From contig NZ_QBKH01000010.1 of the NCBI RefSeq assembly GCF_003054045.1, forward strand, positions 1 to 64,000: a stretch of DNA of 64,000 bases. Direction: 5' to 3'. Made by a program: the position numbers and the translations under genes. Source of the stretch: Sphingobacterium faecium (GTDB lineage Bacteria > Bacteroidota > Bacteroidia > Sphingobacteriales > Sphingobacteriaceae). The notes beneath the pieces were generated by a model. It was not told where the DNA came from and ran no database searches. It saw only the letters and a program-made list of their open reading frames with translations. Positions 18,045-25,821 of the stretch are shown piece by piece; positions within the stretch are counted from its first letter, which is position 1, and each line of letters begins with the position of its first letter.

Positions 18045-19406
18045 TTAGATATCATATTTCTCCAATCTTCTATAAAGAGCTGCTCGAGTCAGTCCCAATT
18101 CTTTTGCAGCCTTGCTAATATTTCCATTAAATCGTTCAATAGCTGACTTGATCGCTTTTCGTTCTAGTTCCTCTAAATTTGTACCTGCAATATTTGTTTC
18201 AAGAGGACTTTCTTCGACTTGTTGTTCTATGGGCGAAAAAAAGATATCATTACCCCTAATACTTGACTGATCAGCCATAATTACTGCCCGCTCAATGCTA
18301 TATTGCAATTCACGAACATTACCAGGAAAATGATAAGAAAATAATTTTTTTAAGGCATCGGATTCAAATCCGTCTATCCGTTTATTATATTTTTTAGCAT
18401 AAACGGCTAAAAAATGCTCTGCCAAGAGTTGAATATCATCTCCCCTATGTCTTAAAGGAGGAACCTGAATTTCCACCGTATTAATACGGTAAATCAAATC
18501 TTTTCTAAACCTATTTTCATCGGCAAGCACTTTCAAGGCTACGTTTGTAGCTGTGATCAGACGGATATCAACAGGTATCATCTGATGCGATCCTAGCGGT
18601 GTCACATAACGATTCTGAAGTACAGTCAATAACTTGGATTGTTGATGCAAAGAAATATTACCGATTTCGTCCAAAAATAAGGTTCCGCCATTAGCCGTTT
18701 CAAACCTGCCCTGACGATCTTCTCTGGCATCAGTAAAAGCTCCTTTTTTATATCCGAACAATTCACTTTCAAATAAGCTTTCTGTCAATGAGCCTACATC
18801 AACCTTTACATATACATCATTGCAACGGAGAGAACGCTTTTGGATGGCTTGCGCTATCAGATCCTTTCCAGTACCATTCTCTCCTAAAATGAGAATATTA
18901 GCGTCAGTTGGTGCAATTTTTTCCAACTTATATTGCAACTCGTCCATGACGACCGACCGTCCGATCAAGTCAGGAGTACCATCGTTGGTGAGCAAGGAGT
19001 TTTTAACCTTTTTATCTCGATTTTTATTTTCTGTCAGTGTATTTTCTATGGTTGCCAATAATTGTTCATTGATCCAAGGCTTTACGACAAAATCTGAGGC
19101 TCCTTGTTTAAGTGATTTGACTGCTAAATCAACGGCTCCGTAAGCAGTGATCATGATGACTCGAATTGCTGGATATTTTTCCTTGATCTTGGACAACCAA
19201 AATAAACCCTCGTTACCGGTATTAATAGTGCTCTTAAAATTCATGTCCAACAAAACCACATCATAAGACATCTTATCCAAATGACTCATCAGATTTTCTG
19301 GATTCGATTCTACTTGCACATGGCTCACCTTTGGTTTGAGTAAAATCCGTGCGGCTGTTAATAAATCATGGTCATCATCGACGACTAAAACTGCGGCTTT
19401 TTTCAT
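18045..19406 (-). CDS. NtrC-family sigma54-dependent response regulator
   Basis: The 453-residue protein has three domains. The receiver (1-120) has acidic residues DDD at 10-12, phospho-acceptor Asp54 and Lys109. The AAA+ sigma54-activation domain (about 145-380) has Walker A GENGTGKD (175-182), the sigma54-contact loop GAFTDA (222-227, variant of GAFTGA) and Walker B FLDEIGN. The C-terminal Fis-type HTH (about 413-453) ends SKAAKELGLTRAALYRRLEKY. It should bind DNA as a dimer and drive sigma54 RNA polymerase. It sits between tolC and the kinase. The seven paired palindromes upstream of sigma54-like promoters in this window are its likely targets, including the promoter of its own operon, giving positive feedback. 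That assignment is inference from context. Confidence 0.95.
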   Translation of the reverse strand: MKKAAVLVVDDDHDLLTAARILLKPKVSHVQVESNPENLMSHLDKMSYDVVLLDMNFKSTINTGNEGLFWLSKIKEKYPAIRVIMITAYGAVDLAVKSLKQGASDFVVKPWINEQLLATIENTLTENKNRDKKVKNSLLTNDGTPDLIGRSVVMDELQYKLEKIAPTDANILILGENGTGKDLIAQAIQKRSLRCNDVYVKVDVGSLTESLFESELFGYKKGAFTDAREDRQGRFETANGGTLFLDEIGNISLHQQSKLLTVLQNRYVTPLGSHQMIPVDIRLITATNVALKVLADENRFRKDLIYRINTVEIQVPPLRHRGDDIQLLAEHFLAVYAKKYNKRIDGFESDALKKLFSYHFPGNVRELQYSIERAVIMADQSSIRGNDIFFSPIEQQVEESPLETNIAGTNLEELERKAIKSAIERFNGNISKAAKELGLTRAALYRRLEKYDI

Positions 19407-19511
19407 TAAAATAATTTGTTCTTTATGGGCAATGAGACTATCATGAGCAAATTATGACCATACTTTATTAGAGGAATGCCCATACCAGGTTTCATTTAGA
19501 CACTAAGATAA

Positions 19512-20819
19512 CTATAAATTTAACGCACCTGCATAATAATCATTGATATATTTTTGCAGCAGCCATTCATATTGTTTAACCAACAGTTGAATCTGACTGC
19601 TGTCCAATTTATTTTTGGCTGTTAAAAATAATACCGAATTACTATTCCCTGCTTCAAAGTGTACTTGTGCAATACGAAATGATTCGGAATAGCTCTGCTG
19701 TTGCTCTTGCAGCTGCACAATATTATTGCTGACGTTTTTTAAATTAAAAACTGCTTTAGCTGTTTCCTGACGTAAGTCATTTAAAGCTATATCTTTTTGA
19801 AATTTGGCCGTTTCCAAATCAAGCCTTGCCAATTTAACCTGATTATAAACTGCCAAATGATTAAAAATTGGAATGTTTAGATTTAAAGAAATTGATTTTC
19901 CAAGGTTATTATTAAATTGTTTCAAATATCCAAAATCAGCTGCATTCGAATAATTCGTTGATAAACCTGCATTTAATGAAAGTGATGGCCAATAACTTGC
20001 TTTCACTACTTTGATATTACGCTCAGCAGCTTTGATACGCCAATCCAATGCTGGAATGTTAGGCAAATTTTCACTTGCAGTATTAAATAATTGAGCAGCT
20101 GTTCGTAGTTCGGCATCCTGTTTAAATTCTAATGGCCTCAACTCACCCAAACTTGTTTCATCCAAATTCAGCAGATTTGCCAACTTTAGCCTGTTGAGAT
20201 ATAAGACCTGTTTATTATTGTCAATGGCGTTAATATCGTTTGCCAATTGACCCTTCAAATCAAAATAGTCTCCAGGATTAATTGCTCCTTCTTTATGTAA
20301 AACCTCTGCCCTCCGTACTTGCTCCCTCGTTACATCAGTTTGCAGTTCTGATTGTTTCAGCACATCTTGTGCGGTTAATATTTGGATAAATGCTTCGATT
20401 ACATCCAATTTAAGAGTATTGATCTGCGAATCAAATTCCAATTTACTCGCGACTTTGGCATCGGCTTTCATCCGAACATCATGCAAAATTCGAAATCCAT
20501 TAAATACGGGAACACTGACTCCAAGAGATGAACCTCCGGATGAATTATTTGTTGTTGTATATTGATTGATTGTCTTATCAAGATAACGTCCGGTACTAAA
20601 GCCATGATTTAAATTTGCGTTTACATCTGGCAATCGATTGGCTTTTGCCTGCTTCAAATTAATATCCGCCCGTTTTACATCTAATTCATTTTGCATTAAA
20701 GCAGGATTTGCCTTTACGGCTAGTTGGATACACTCATTCAACGAACGTTGTGGAACTTGTGCATGCACAAAAGTCAAGCTACAAAGAAAACACAAACTGT
20801 ATATCAAGATTTGTTTCAT
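19512..20819 (-). CDS. TolC-family outer-membrane efflux protein
   Basis: This is predicted to form the trimeric outer-membrane channel and periplasmic tunnel for the export locus. The 435-residue product has a signal peptide (MKQILIYSLCFLCSLTFVHA, cut before Q), then the OEP layout: SLNECIQLAVKANPALMQNELDVKRADINL near the start and two similar long helical halves separated by beta segments (NANLNHGFSTGRY and SLNAGLSTNYSNA are the two strand regions). The gene is divergent from the adaptor gene, and the shared 322-bp control region carries two operator blocks. It is first in an operon with the response regulator, 105 bp downstream, and the kinase. Confidence 0.92.
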   Translation of the reverse strand: MKQILIYSLCFLCSLTFVHAQVPQRSLNECIQLAVKANPALMQNELDVKRADINLKQAKANRLPDVNANLNHGFSTGRYLDKTINQYTTTNNSSGGSSLGVSVPVFNGFRILHDVRMKADAKVASKLEFDSQINTLKLDVIEAFIQILTAQDVLKQSELQTDVTREQVRRAEVLHKEGAINPGDYFDLKGQLANDINAIDNNKQVLYLNRLKLANLLNLDETSLGELRPLEFKQDAELRTAAQLFNTASENLPNIPALDWRIKAAERNIKVVKASYWPSLSLNAGLSTNYSNAADFGYLKQFNNNLGKSISLNLNIPIFNHLAVYNQVKLARLDLETAKFQKDIALNDLRQETAKAVFNLKNVSNNIVQLQEQQQSYSESFRIAQVHFEAGNSNSVLFLTAKNKLDSSQIQLLVKQYEWLLQKYINDYYAGALNL

Positions 20820-20842
20820 ATATCATATTTTCCAAATCTTTA

Positions 20843-20858
20843 CCCACAGCCCATGCCA
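20843..20858 (-). promoter_or_regulatory. Sigma54-like promoter of tolC-regulator-kinase operon
   Basis: The minus strand reads TGGCATGGGCTGTGGG. The -24 part TTTGGCAT is good; the -12 part (CTGTGG) is weak. Support comes mainly from position: it lies 52 bp from the operator block at 20911-20948, the same spacing as at the six other copies. Confidence 0.6.
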
Positions 20859-20910
20859 AACCAATAACACGCTAATTATCAATGAAATATCAATAAACAT
20901 GAAGTATATA

Positions 20911-20955
20911 TGTTCATCTTCGTACATTCAGGTGTTCGCTTTCGAACACCTGAAT
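20911..20955. promoter_or_regulatory. Operator pair serving the tolC operon
   Basis: Two sites with centres 22 bp apart: TGTTCATCTTCGTACA (20911-20926) and TGTTCGCTTTCGAACA (20933-20948). The second lies inside a perfect inverted repeat with 13-bp arms (20926-20955, spacer CTTT). The core TGTTCG-N4-CGAACA recurs throughout the locus. Proposed binder: the NtrC-type regulator encoded at 18045-19406. Confidence 0.8.
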
Positions 20956-21009
20956 ACAGATTTCAATCTCTTCATAAAAATATATTTTTTAACATCATAA
21001 TTTACAAGT

Positions 21010-21049
21010 TGTACGTTGACGAACAATTAGTGTTCGATTACGAACACTA
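21010..21049. promoter_or_regulatory. Operator pair serving the adaptor operon
   Basis: Two sites with centres 21 bp apart: TGTACGTTGACGAACA (21010-21025) and TGTTCGATTACGAACA (21031-21046). The second is the core of a perfect 9-bp-arm palindrome (21028-21049). The block ends 54 bp before the TGGC of the adaptor promoter. Confidence 0.82.
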
Positions 21050-21100
21050 GACAAACCGATAAAACGAAATAACAAAATGAATATCAACACATTACATTTA

Positions 21101-21116
21101 TGGCACATCTTTCATA
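21101..21116 (+). promoter_or_regulatory. Sigma54-like promoter of the adaptor-NBD1-P1-P3 operon
   Basis: TGGCACATCTTTCATA: the -24 element TGGCAC is a perfect match to the sigma54 consensus and the -12 element is poor. Spacing of 54 bp from the operator block supports it. The start site would fall about 15 nt before ATG 21142. Confidence 0.65.
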
Positions 21117-21141
21117 GATAATAAGAAAATTGAAAAGCATT

Positions 21142-22395
21142 ATGGATAGAGCTTTAGAAAAGAAGAAATGGAATAACAAACGCATATTAACCTTAGTTGG
21201 AATTACAGGTTTGGTCGGCCTTATCGCTGCAAGCTTTTATTTTACAAGTGGCAAAAGTAAGCTTAATGTAGAAGCAGACCGTATTTCCATCGTTGAGATT
21301 AAAAAAGACAACTTTCAGGAATTTATTCCAATTAATGGAACTGTTCTGCCCATCAGCAGCATTTACTTAGACGCATCTGTAGGGGGACGTATGGAAGAAA
21401 AATATGTAGAAGATGGTGCAATTTTAAAAAAGGGCGATCCCATTATGCGTCTATCCAATACCGATCAAGAGCTTAATCTGATTCAACAAGAAACTCAGGT
21501 TTTAAATTTATTAACACAATCACAAATTGCTCAAACCAATGCACAACAGGTTTCGATCAATAACCGCAATCAAATGGCTGATGTGGAACAAGCTTATAAA
21601 GAAGCTGAGCGTGTATATCAATTAAATCAAAAGCTATTAAATGAAAAAGCAATTGGTTCACAAGAATTTGAAAAATCCAAAAATGAATATAACTATCAAA
21701 AAGAACGTGTTAATTTAACCAAACAAATCCTAAGACAGGATGAGGTATCGACCAATCAAAAGGCACATCAAGATAAAGAGACTTATCAACGTACACAAAG
21801 TGCTTTGGAATTAATGAAGCGAAAAATTGGGGATTTGATTGTACGTTCCCCAGTAGATGGTCAATTAACATCATTTGATGCAGAAATTGGACAGAATAAA
21901 AATGCAGGTGAACGTCTGGGACAGATTGACGTACTGACAGGATTTAAAGTTCGTGCTGATATTGACGAACATTACATCAATCGTATATTTCCGGATCTAC
22001 AAGGCGAGTTCACCATTGGTGATAAAGCATATAAATTAAAGATCAAAAAAGTATATACGCAAGTAACTAATGGTCGTTTTCAAGTCGATATGGAATTTGT
22101 CAATGAAGTACCTAAAGGTATTCGTAGAGGGCAGACTTTACAGATCAGATTAGCTTTGAGCGACGAAACCAAAGCGGTATTACTTGCAAAAGGAGGTTTT
22201 TATCAGCAGACTGGTGGTAACTGGATCTTCAAATTGGATAAAAATGCAACAACCGCTTACCGTGTTGACATTCAATTGGGAAGGCAAAATCCGGAATACT
22301 ATGAAGTCATCAAAGGTTTACAACCTGGTGATAAAGTAATCGTTTCCAGCTATGAGACTTATGACAAGGTACAAGAATTGAATATAAAGAAATAG
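21142..22395 (+). CDS. MacA/HlyD-type periplasmic adaptor protein
   Basis: The adaptor (membrane fusion protein) would bridge inner-membrane ABC complexes to the TolC-like channel. From ATG 21142 it has 417 residues: a short cytoplasmic start, one membrane span (about 15-36, LTLVGITGLVGLIAASFYF), a first lipoyl half (GTVLPISSIYLDASVGGRMEEKYVEDG), a long alpha-helical hairpin (about 90-200, rich in Gln, Glu and Lys) with tip RNQMADVEQAYKEAERVYQ, the second lipoyl half (GDLIVRSPVDGQLTSFDAEIGQ) and beta-barrel/membrane-proximal domains ending GLQPGDKVIVSSYETYDKV. An upstream in-frame TTG (21130) is unlikely, since transcription should start close to it. It is the only adaptor gene at the locus, so it may serve many permeases. 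Confidence 0.92.
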   Translation: MDRALEKKKWNNKRILTLVGITGLVGLIAASFYFTSGKSKLNVEADRISIVEIKKDNFQEFIPINGTVLPISSIYLDASVGGRMEEKYVEDGAILKKGDPIMRLSNTDQELNLIQQETQVLNLLTQSQIAQTNAQQVSINNRNQMADVEQAYKEAERVYQLNQKLLNEKAIGSQEFEKSKNEYNYQKERVNLTKQILRQDEVSTNQKAHQDKETYQRTQSALELMKRKIGDLIVRSPVDGQLTSFDAEIGQNKNAGERLGQIDVLTGFKVRADIDEHYINRIFPDLQGEFTIGDKAYKLKIKKVYTQVTNGRFQVDMEFVNEVPKGIRRGQTLQIRLALSDETKAVLLAKGGFYQQTGGNWIFKLDKNATTAYRVDIQLGRQNPEYYEVIKGLQPGDKVIVSSYETYDKVQELNIKK

Positions 22396-22470
22396 GAAAC
22401 AGAAGATCGGAGAAACATTAAAAAATCCCTTCACAAATCAAATGATTTAAATTTAATATAAACTAAAGAT

Positions 22471-23175
22471 ATGAGCACAAAAAATATGATCAAAATCAGC
22501 AATCTCCAAAAGTACTACCGTACAGAAGAAGTTGAAACAGTGGCACTCAACAATTTGAATATCCACGTTAAGGAAGGTGAATTTGTTGCTGTCATGGGAC
22601 CATCGGGATGTGGTAAATCCACACTGCTCAATATTATTGGGCTTCTGGATGACTTAGACGAAGGTAGCTATCTGTTTAATGACATCGAAGTGGCTAAGTT
22701 CAAAGAACGCGGGCGCTCGGATTTGCGCAAGCATAATATTGGTTTTGTATTCCAAAGTTTTAACCTTATTGATGAATTGACCGTATTTGAAAACGTAGAA
22801 CTGCCTTTAGTATATACCAATGTTCCTGCAGCAGAGCGTAAACGTCGTGTTGAAGAGGTACTGGAGAAAGTACAGATCATGCACCGACGCAACCACTTTC
22901 CGCAACAACTCTCTGGAGGGCAACAACAACGTGTTGCTGTAGCTCGTGCTGTAGTTAATAACCCAAAACTGATACTTGCCGATGAGCCTACAGGTAACTT
23001 AGATTCCAACAATGGTAACGAGGTCATGCAATTATTAACAGAATTAAATGAAGCAGGAACAACCATCGTTATGGTAACACATAGTGAGCATGATGCCAAA
23101 TTTTCTGACCGCGTAATCCGTATGCTCGATGGTCAGGTAATCATGGAGACATCTGCACTAAAACAAAATGGATAA
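22471..23175 (+). CDS. MacB/LolD-type ABC transporter ATPase (NBD1)
   Basis: This stand-alone ATP-binding subunit would power FtsX/MacB-type permeases. It has 234 residues: Walker A GPSGCGKST (43-51), Q-loop FQSFNLIDELTVFENV, signature LSGGQQQRVAVARA, Walker B LILADEPTGNLD and the H-loop VTHSEHD. All catalytic residues are canonical. It lies 75 bp after the adaptor and 193 bp before P1, in the order adaptor-ATPase-permease seen in MacAB-like operons but with ATPase and permease on separate chains. Start: ATG 22471; an alternative ATG at 22486 would remove five residues. Confidence 0.95.
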   Translation: MSTKNMIKISNLQKYYRTEEVETVALNNLNIHVKEGEFVAVMGPSGCGKSTLLNIIGLLDDLDEGSYLFNDIEVAKFKERGRSDLRKHNIGFVFQSFNLIDELTVFENVELPLVYTNVPAAERKRRVEEVLEKVQIMHRRNHFPQQLSGGQQQRVAVARAVVNNPKLILADEPTGNLDSNNGNEVMQLLTELNEAGTTIVMVTHSEHDAKFSDRVIRMLDGQVIMETSALKQNG

Positions 23176-23368
23176 AGTTGAAATCGGTTAATCAAGAGGG
23201 AAAAATATATATTACGGATCTATAGATAAGGCCGTTGCTACTGTGTAATCTGCATTACTTGATGGCAGGATAAAGTGCAATCACTAACCGTATAGGATAA
23301 TTTGATTTAAAAACAACAAATAAAACTGCCTAGAGCCTTATGCTCTGGACAAAGTAAACCTAAATGTA

Positions 23369-25774
23369 ATGAACAATTTTAAATTAATTTTTAGACAATT
23401 ATGGCGTAACCGCCTCTTTACCTTACTTAATATCGTCGGATTATCTATCGGTATCAGTGCATGCTGGGTGATATTCCGTATTGTCAATTATGAATTTAGT
23501 TTTGATCAAAAACAACCTGATAAAGAATTAATTTACAAAGTCCATACGAGCTATCTTGAAAATAACAAAACGGATAATTTTGATGGAATTCCAGCCCCAT
23601 TACCCGCATTTGTAAAGGAAAATTTATCTGATATGGCCTTATCTGTTCCTATTTTCAACCAATATTTTGAACGAGTTAGCCGACCAAATCAAGCTAATAA
23701 TCCATTAATATTTGAAGATCAAAAAAATATTTTTGGTACTACTTCAGATTATTTCAAGTTAGCTGATTACAGGTGGCTACAGGGAAATAAAGACCATGTG
23801 TTTAAGCAACCTAATGAGGTGGTACTGACTGAATCAAGAGCAAAATTATACTTTCCAAAGCAGGAATTAGCAGATATTATGGGTAAAACCTTATCCTACG
23901 ATAGTACCTTATTTACGGTTACTGGAATCGTGGAAGACTTAACTTACCCAAGTAGTTTTATTGGAAAAGAATTTATTCAAATTCCATCGAAGGATTGGAA
24001 CAGTACCACTTGGACAAATTCAAATTCGGATTGGCAATTGTTTATTAAGATCAAATCGCACCAGGTGATCACACCGCTATTAAAGTCGATCAATGCTAAA
24101 GCCCATGAAATGACCCATGAGGAATTTAAAAAGTATGGTTTCAGCATGTCTGCAAATGTCATTCCGTTATCCGAATTACATTTTACATCATTCGCACAAA
24201 AAAGTACTGACAAAAAAACAATGTATGGTATTATTGGTATCGGCATTTTTTTATTGATCCTTGCCTGTATCAACTATATCAATCTAACAACAGCACAAGT
24301 CCCTCATCGAGCAAAAGAAATAGGTATCAGAAAAACATTGGGTGAAAGTCAAAAAAGAATAACCTTCATTTTTTTTCTGGAGACATTTATCATCGCCATA
24401 TTGGCTCTCTTATTATCGTGGCCATTAGTTCAAATTATCCAAACCAGTTTAAGTTCTTACATTCCTAAAGAGATGTACAGTTTTGCTGACAACTTAACGG
24501 TACTCTTATTTATAGCTGGAACAACAATTTTGATCACTCTTATATCAAGTTGGTATCCTGCCCTCCTCATTAATAAAGTTAGAATATCAGAAGTCATTAA
24601 AATTACGGGGGGTAGTAAAGTAAATATGGGTGGCTTGTCCTTAAGAAAAGCGCTGATCGTATTTCAATTTGTGATTGCTCAGGTATTTGTTGTCTCCACG
24701 TTTATTATAGGAATGCAACTTAAACATTCGTTAAATAGTAAACTTGGGTTTAATAAGGACGCAATTATTACCATGCAACTGCCCTACAAAAGTTATCAAA
24801 ATGCGGGTACGGATCCTTTCACTTATAAACATGCATTGACTGGGCTTTCGGCTATCAAACGTGTTTCATTAGGTCACCTTCCGATGAGTTCTGATCATTG
24901 GGGCAATTCAATCGTTGCAAAAAGTGATACCGGAGAAATACGGGTTGACCATCAGTTTAAGTTTATCGATGAAGATTATTTTAAATTATATGATATACGG
25001 ATTCTAGCTGGTCGAGAGATCAAACTGGCGGATAGTACTTCAGGTATTGCTCTAAATCTAGTTGCTATTGAAAGACTAGGATTCAAATCTGCCTCTGATG
25101 CTATTGGTTCTTTTGTTAAGATTGACGACAAGGATAAACAAATCGTTACGGTGATCGATAATTTTCATAGCAAAAATATGCACAGTAAAATTGGTCCTTT
25201 AGAACTGAGACCTTCAAACAAAAAAGGTCAATTAAAAACGATTAGTGTCCAATTGCCAGAGCATCAAGAAAAATGGTCATCTGCATTGCAACAGATTGAA
25301 AAGGAATGGAAAAAATACTATCCAAATGCTCCGTTTAAATATGAATTTTACGATCAGCAGATCAAAAATCAATACGAAAATGATACGAAGTTTTCAAAAA
25401 TAATCAATCTTTCTACTTCGATCACCATCTTATTAAGTTGCTTAGGCCTTATTGGATTAGTGACGATTACGACAGCCCAGCGTACAAAGGAAATCGGAAT
25501 CCGTAAAGTATTGGGTAGCAAAATTTCGGGAATTGTCCAATTACTATCTAAGGAATATCTCAAATTAATCTTCATCTCTATTCTGATAGCTTCACCGATT
25601 GCGTGGTGGGCGATGCACCATTGGTTGAATGATTTTGCCTACAAAATTAATCTGAGCTGGTGGATGTTTGCCATTCCAGCAGTCATTACATTACTTATTG
25701 CATTTATCACCATGAGTTACCATTCCATCAAAGCAGCAAGAGCTAACCCTGTGGAAAGCTTAAGAGATGAATAA
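23369..25774 (+). CDS. FtsX/MacB-like ABC permease P1
   Basis: First of fourteen paralogous permeases. The 801-residue product has the layout shared by all: one N-terminal membrane span (about 17-38), a periplasmic MacB_PCD domain, three spans, a fifth span (SLRKALIVFQFVIAQVFVVS, near 430), a second periplasmic domain and three final spans, so a fused pseudo-dimer with eight spans. Cytoplasmic coupling boxes are KEIGIRKTLGES (near 315) and KEIGIRKVLGSK (near 706). After the first span comes NYEFSFDQ in place of the usual DELSYDRF. The C-terminus is ANPVESLRDE. It is in the adaptor-NBD1 operon. P1 has no own ATPase; NBD1 is the natural partner. Substrate unknown. Confidence 0.92.
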   Translation: MNNFKLIFRQLWRNRLFTLLNIVGLSIGISACWVIFRIVNYEFSFDQKQPDKELIYKVHTSYLENNKTDNFDGIPAPLPAFVKENLSDMALSVPIFNQYFERVSRPNQANNPLIFEDQKNIFGTTSDYFKLADYRWLQGNKDHVFKQPNEVVLTESRAKLYFPKQELADIMGKTLSYDSTLFTVTGIVEDLTYPSSFIGKEFIQIPSKDWNSTTWTNSNSDWQLFIKIKSHQVITPLLKSINAKAHEMTHEEFKKYGFSMSANVIPLSELHFTSFAQKSTDKKTMYGIIGIGIFLLILACINYINLTTAQVPHRAKEIGIRKTLGESQKRITFIFFLETFIIAILALLLSWPLVQIIQTSLSSYIPKEMYSFADNLTVLLFIAGTTILITLISSWYPALLINKVRISEVIKITGGSKVNMGGLSLRKALIVFQFVIAQVFVVSTFIIGMQLKHSLNSKLGFNKDAIITMQLPYKSYQNAGTDPFTYKHALTGLSAIKRVSLGHLPMSSDHWGNSIVAKSDTGEIRVDHQFKFIDEDYFKLYDIRILAGREIKLADSTSGIALNLVAIERLGFKSASDAIGSFVKIDDKDKQIVTVIDNFHSKNMHSKIGPLELRPSNKKGQLKTISVQLPEHQEKWSSALQQIEKEWKKYYPNAPFKYEFYDQQIKNQYENDTKFSKIINLSTSITILLSCLGLIGLVTITTAQRTKEIGIRKVLGSKISGIVQLLSKEYLKLIFISILIASPIAWWAMHHWLNDFAYKINLSWWMFAIPAVITLLIAFITMSYHSIKAARANPVESLRDE

Positions 25775-25821
25775 AGGTAAAAAGTGAGCGATTAGTATTA
25801 ACCTCTTATATTATAACAGCC

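Noticed and set aside
23263..23280. TGGCAGGATAAAGTGCA before P1 as a sigma54 promoter
   Set aside because: The TGGC to GC spacing is one base too long and there is no operator block upstream.
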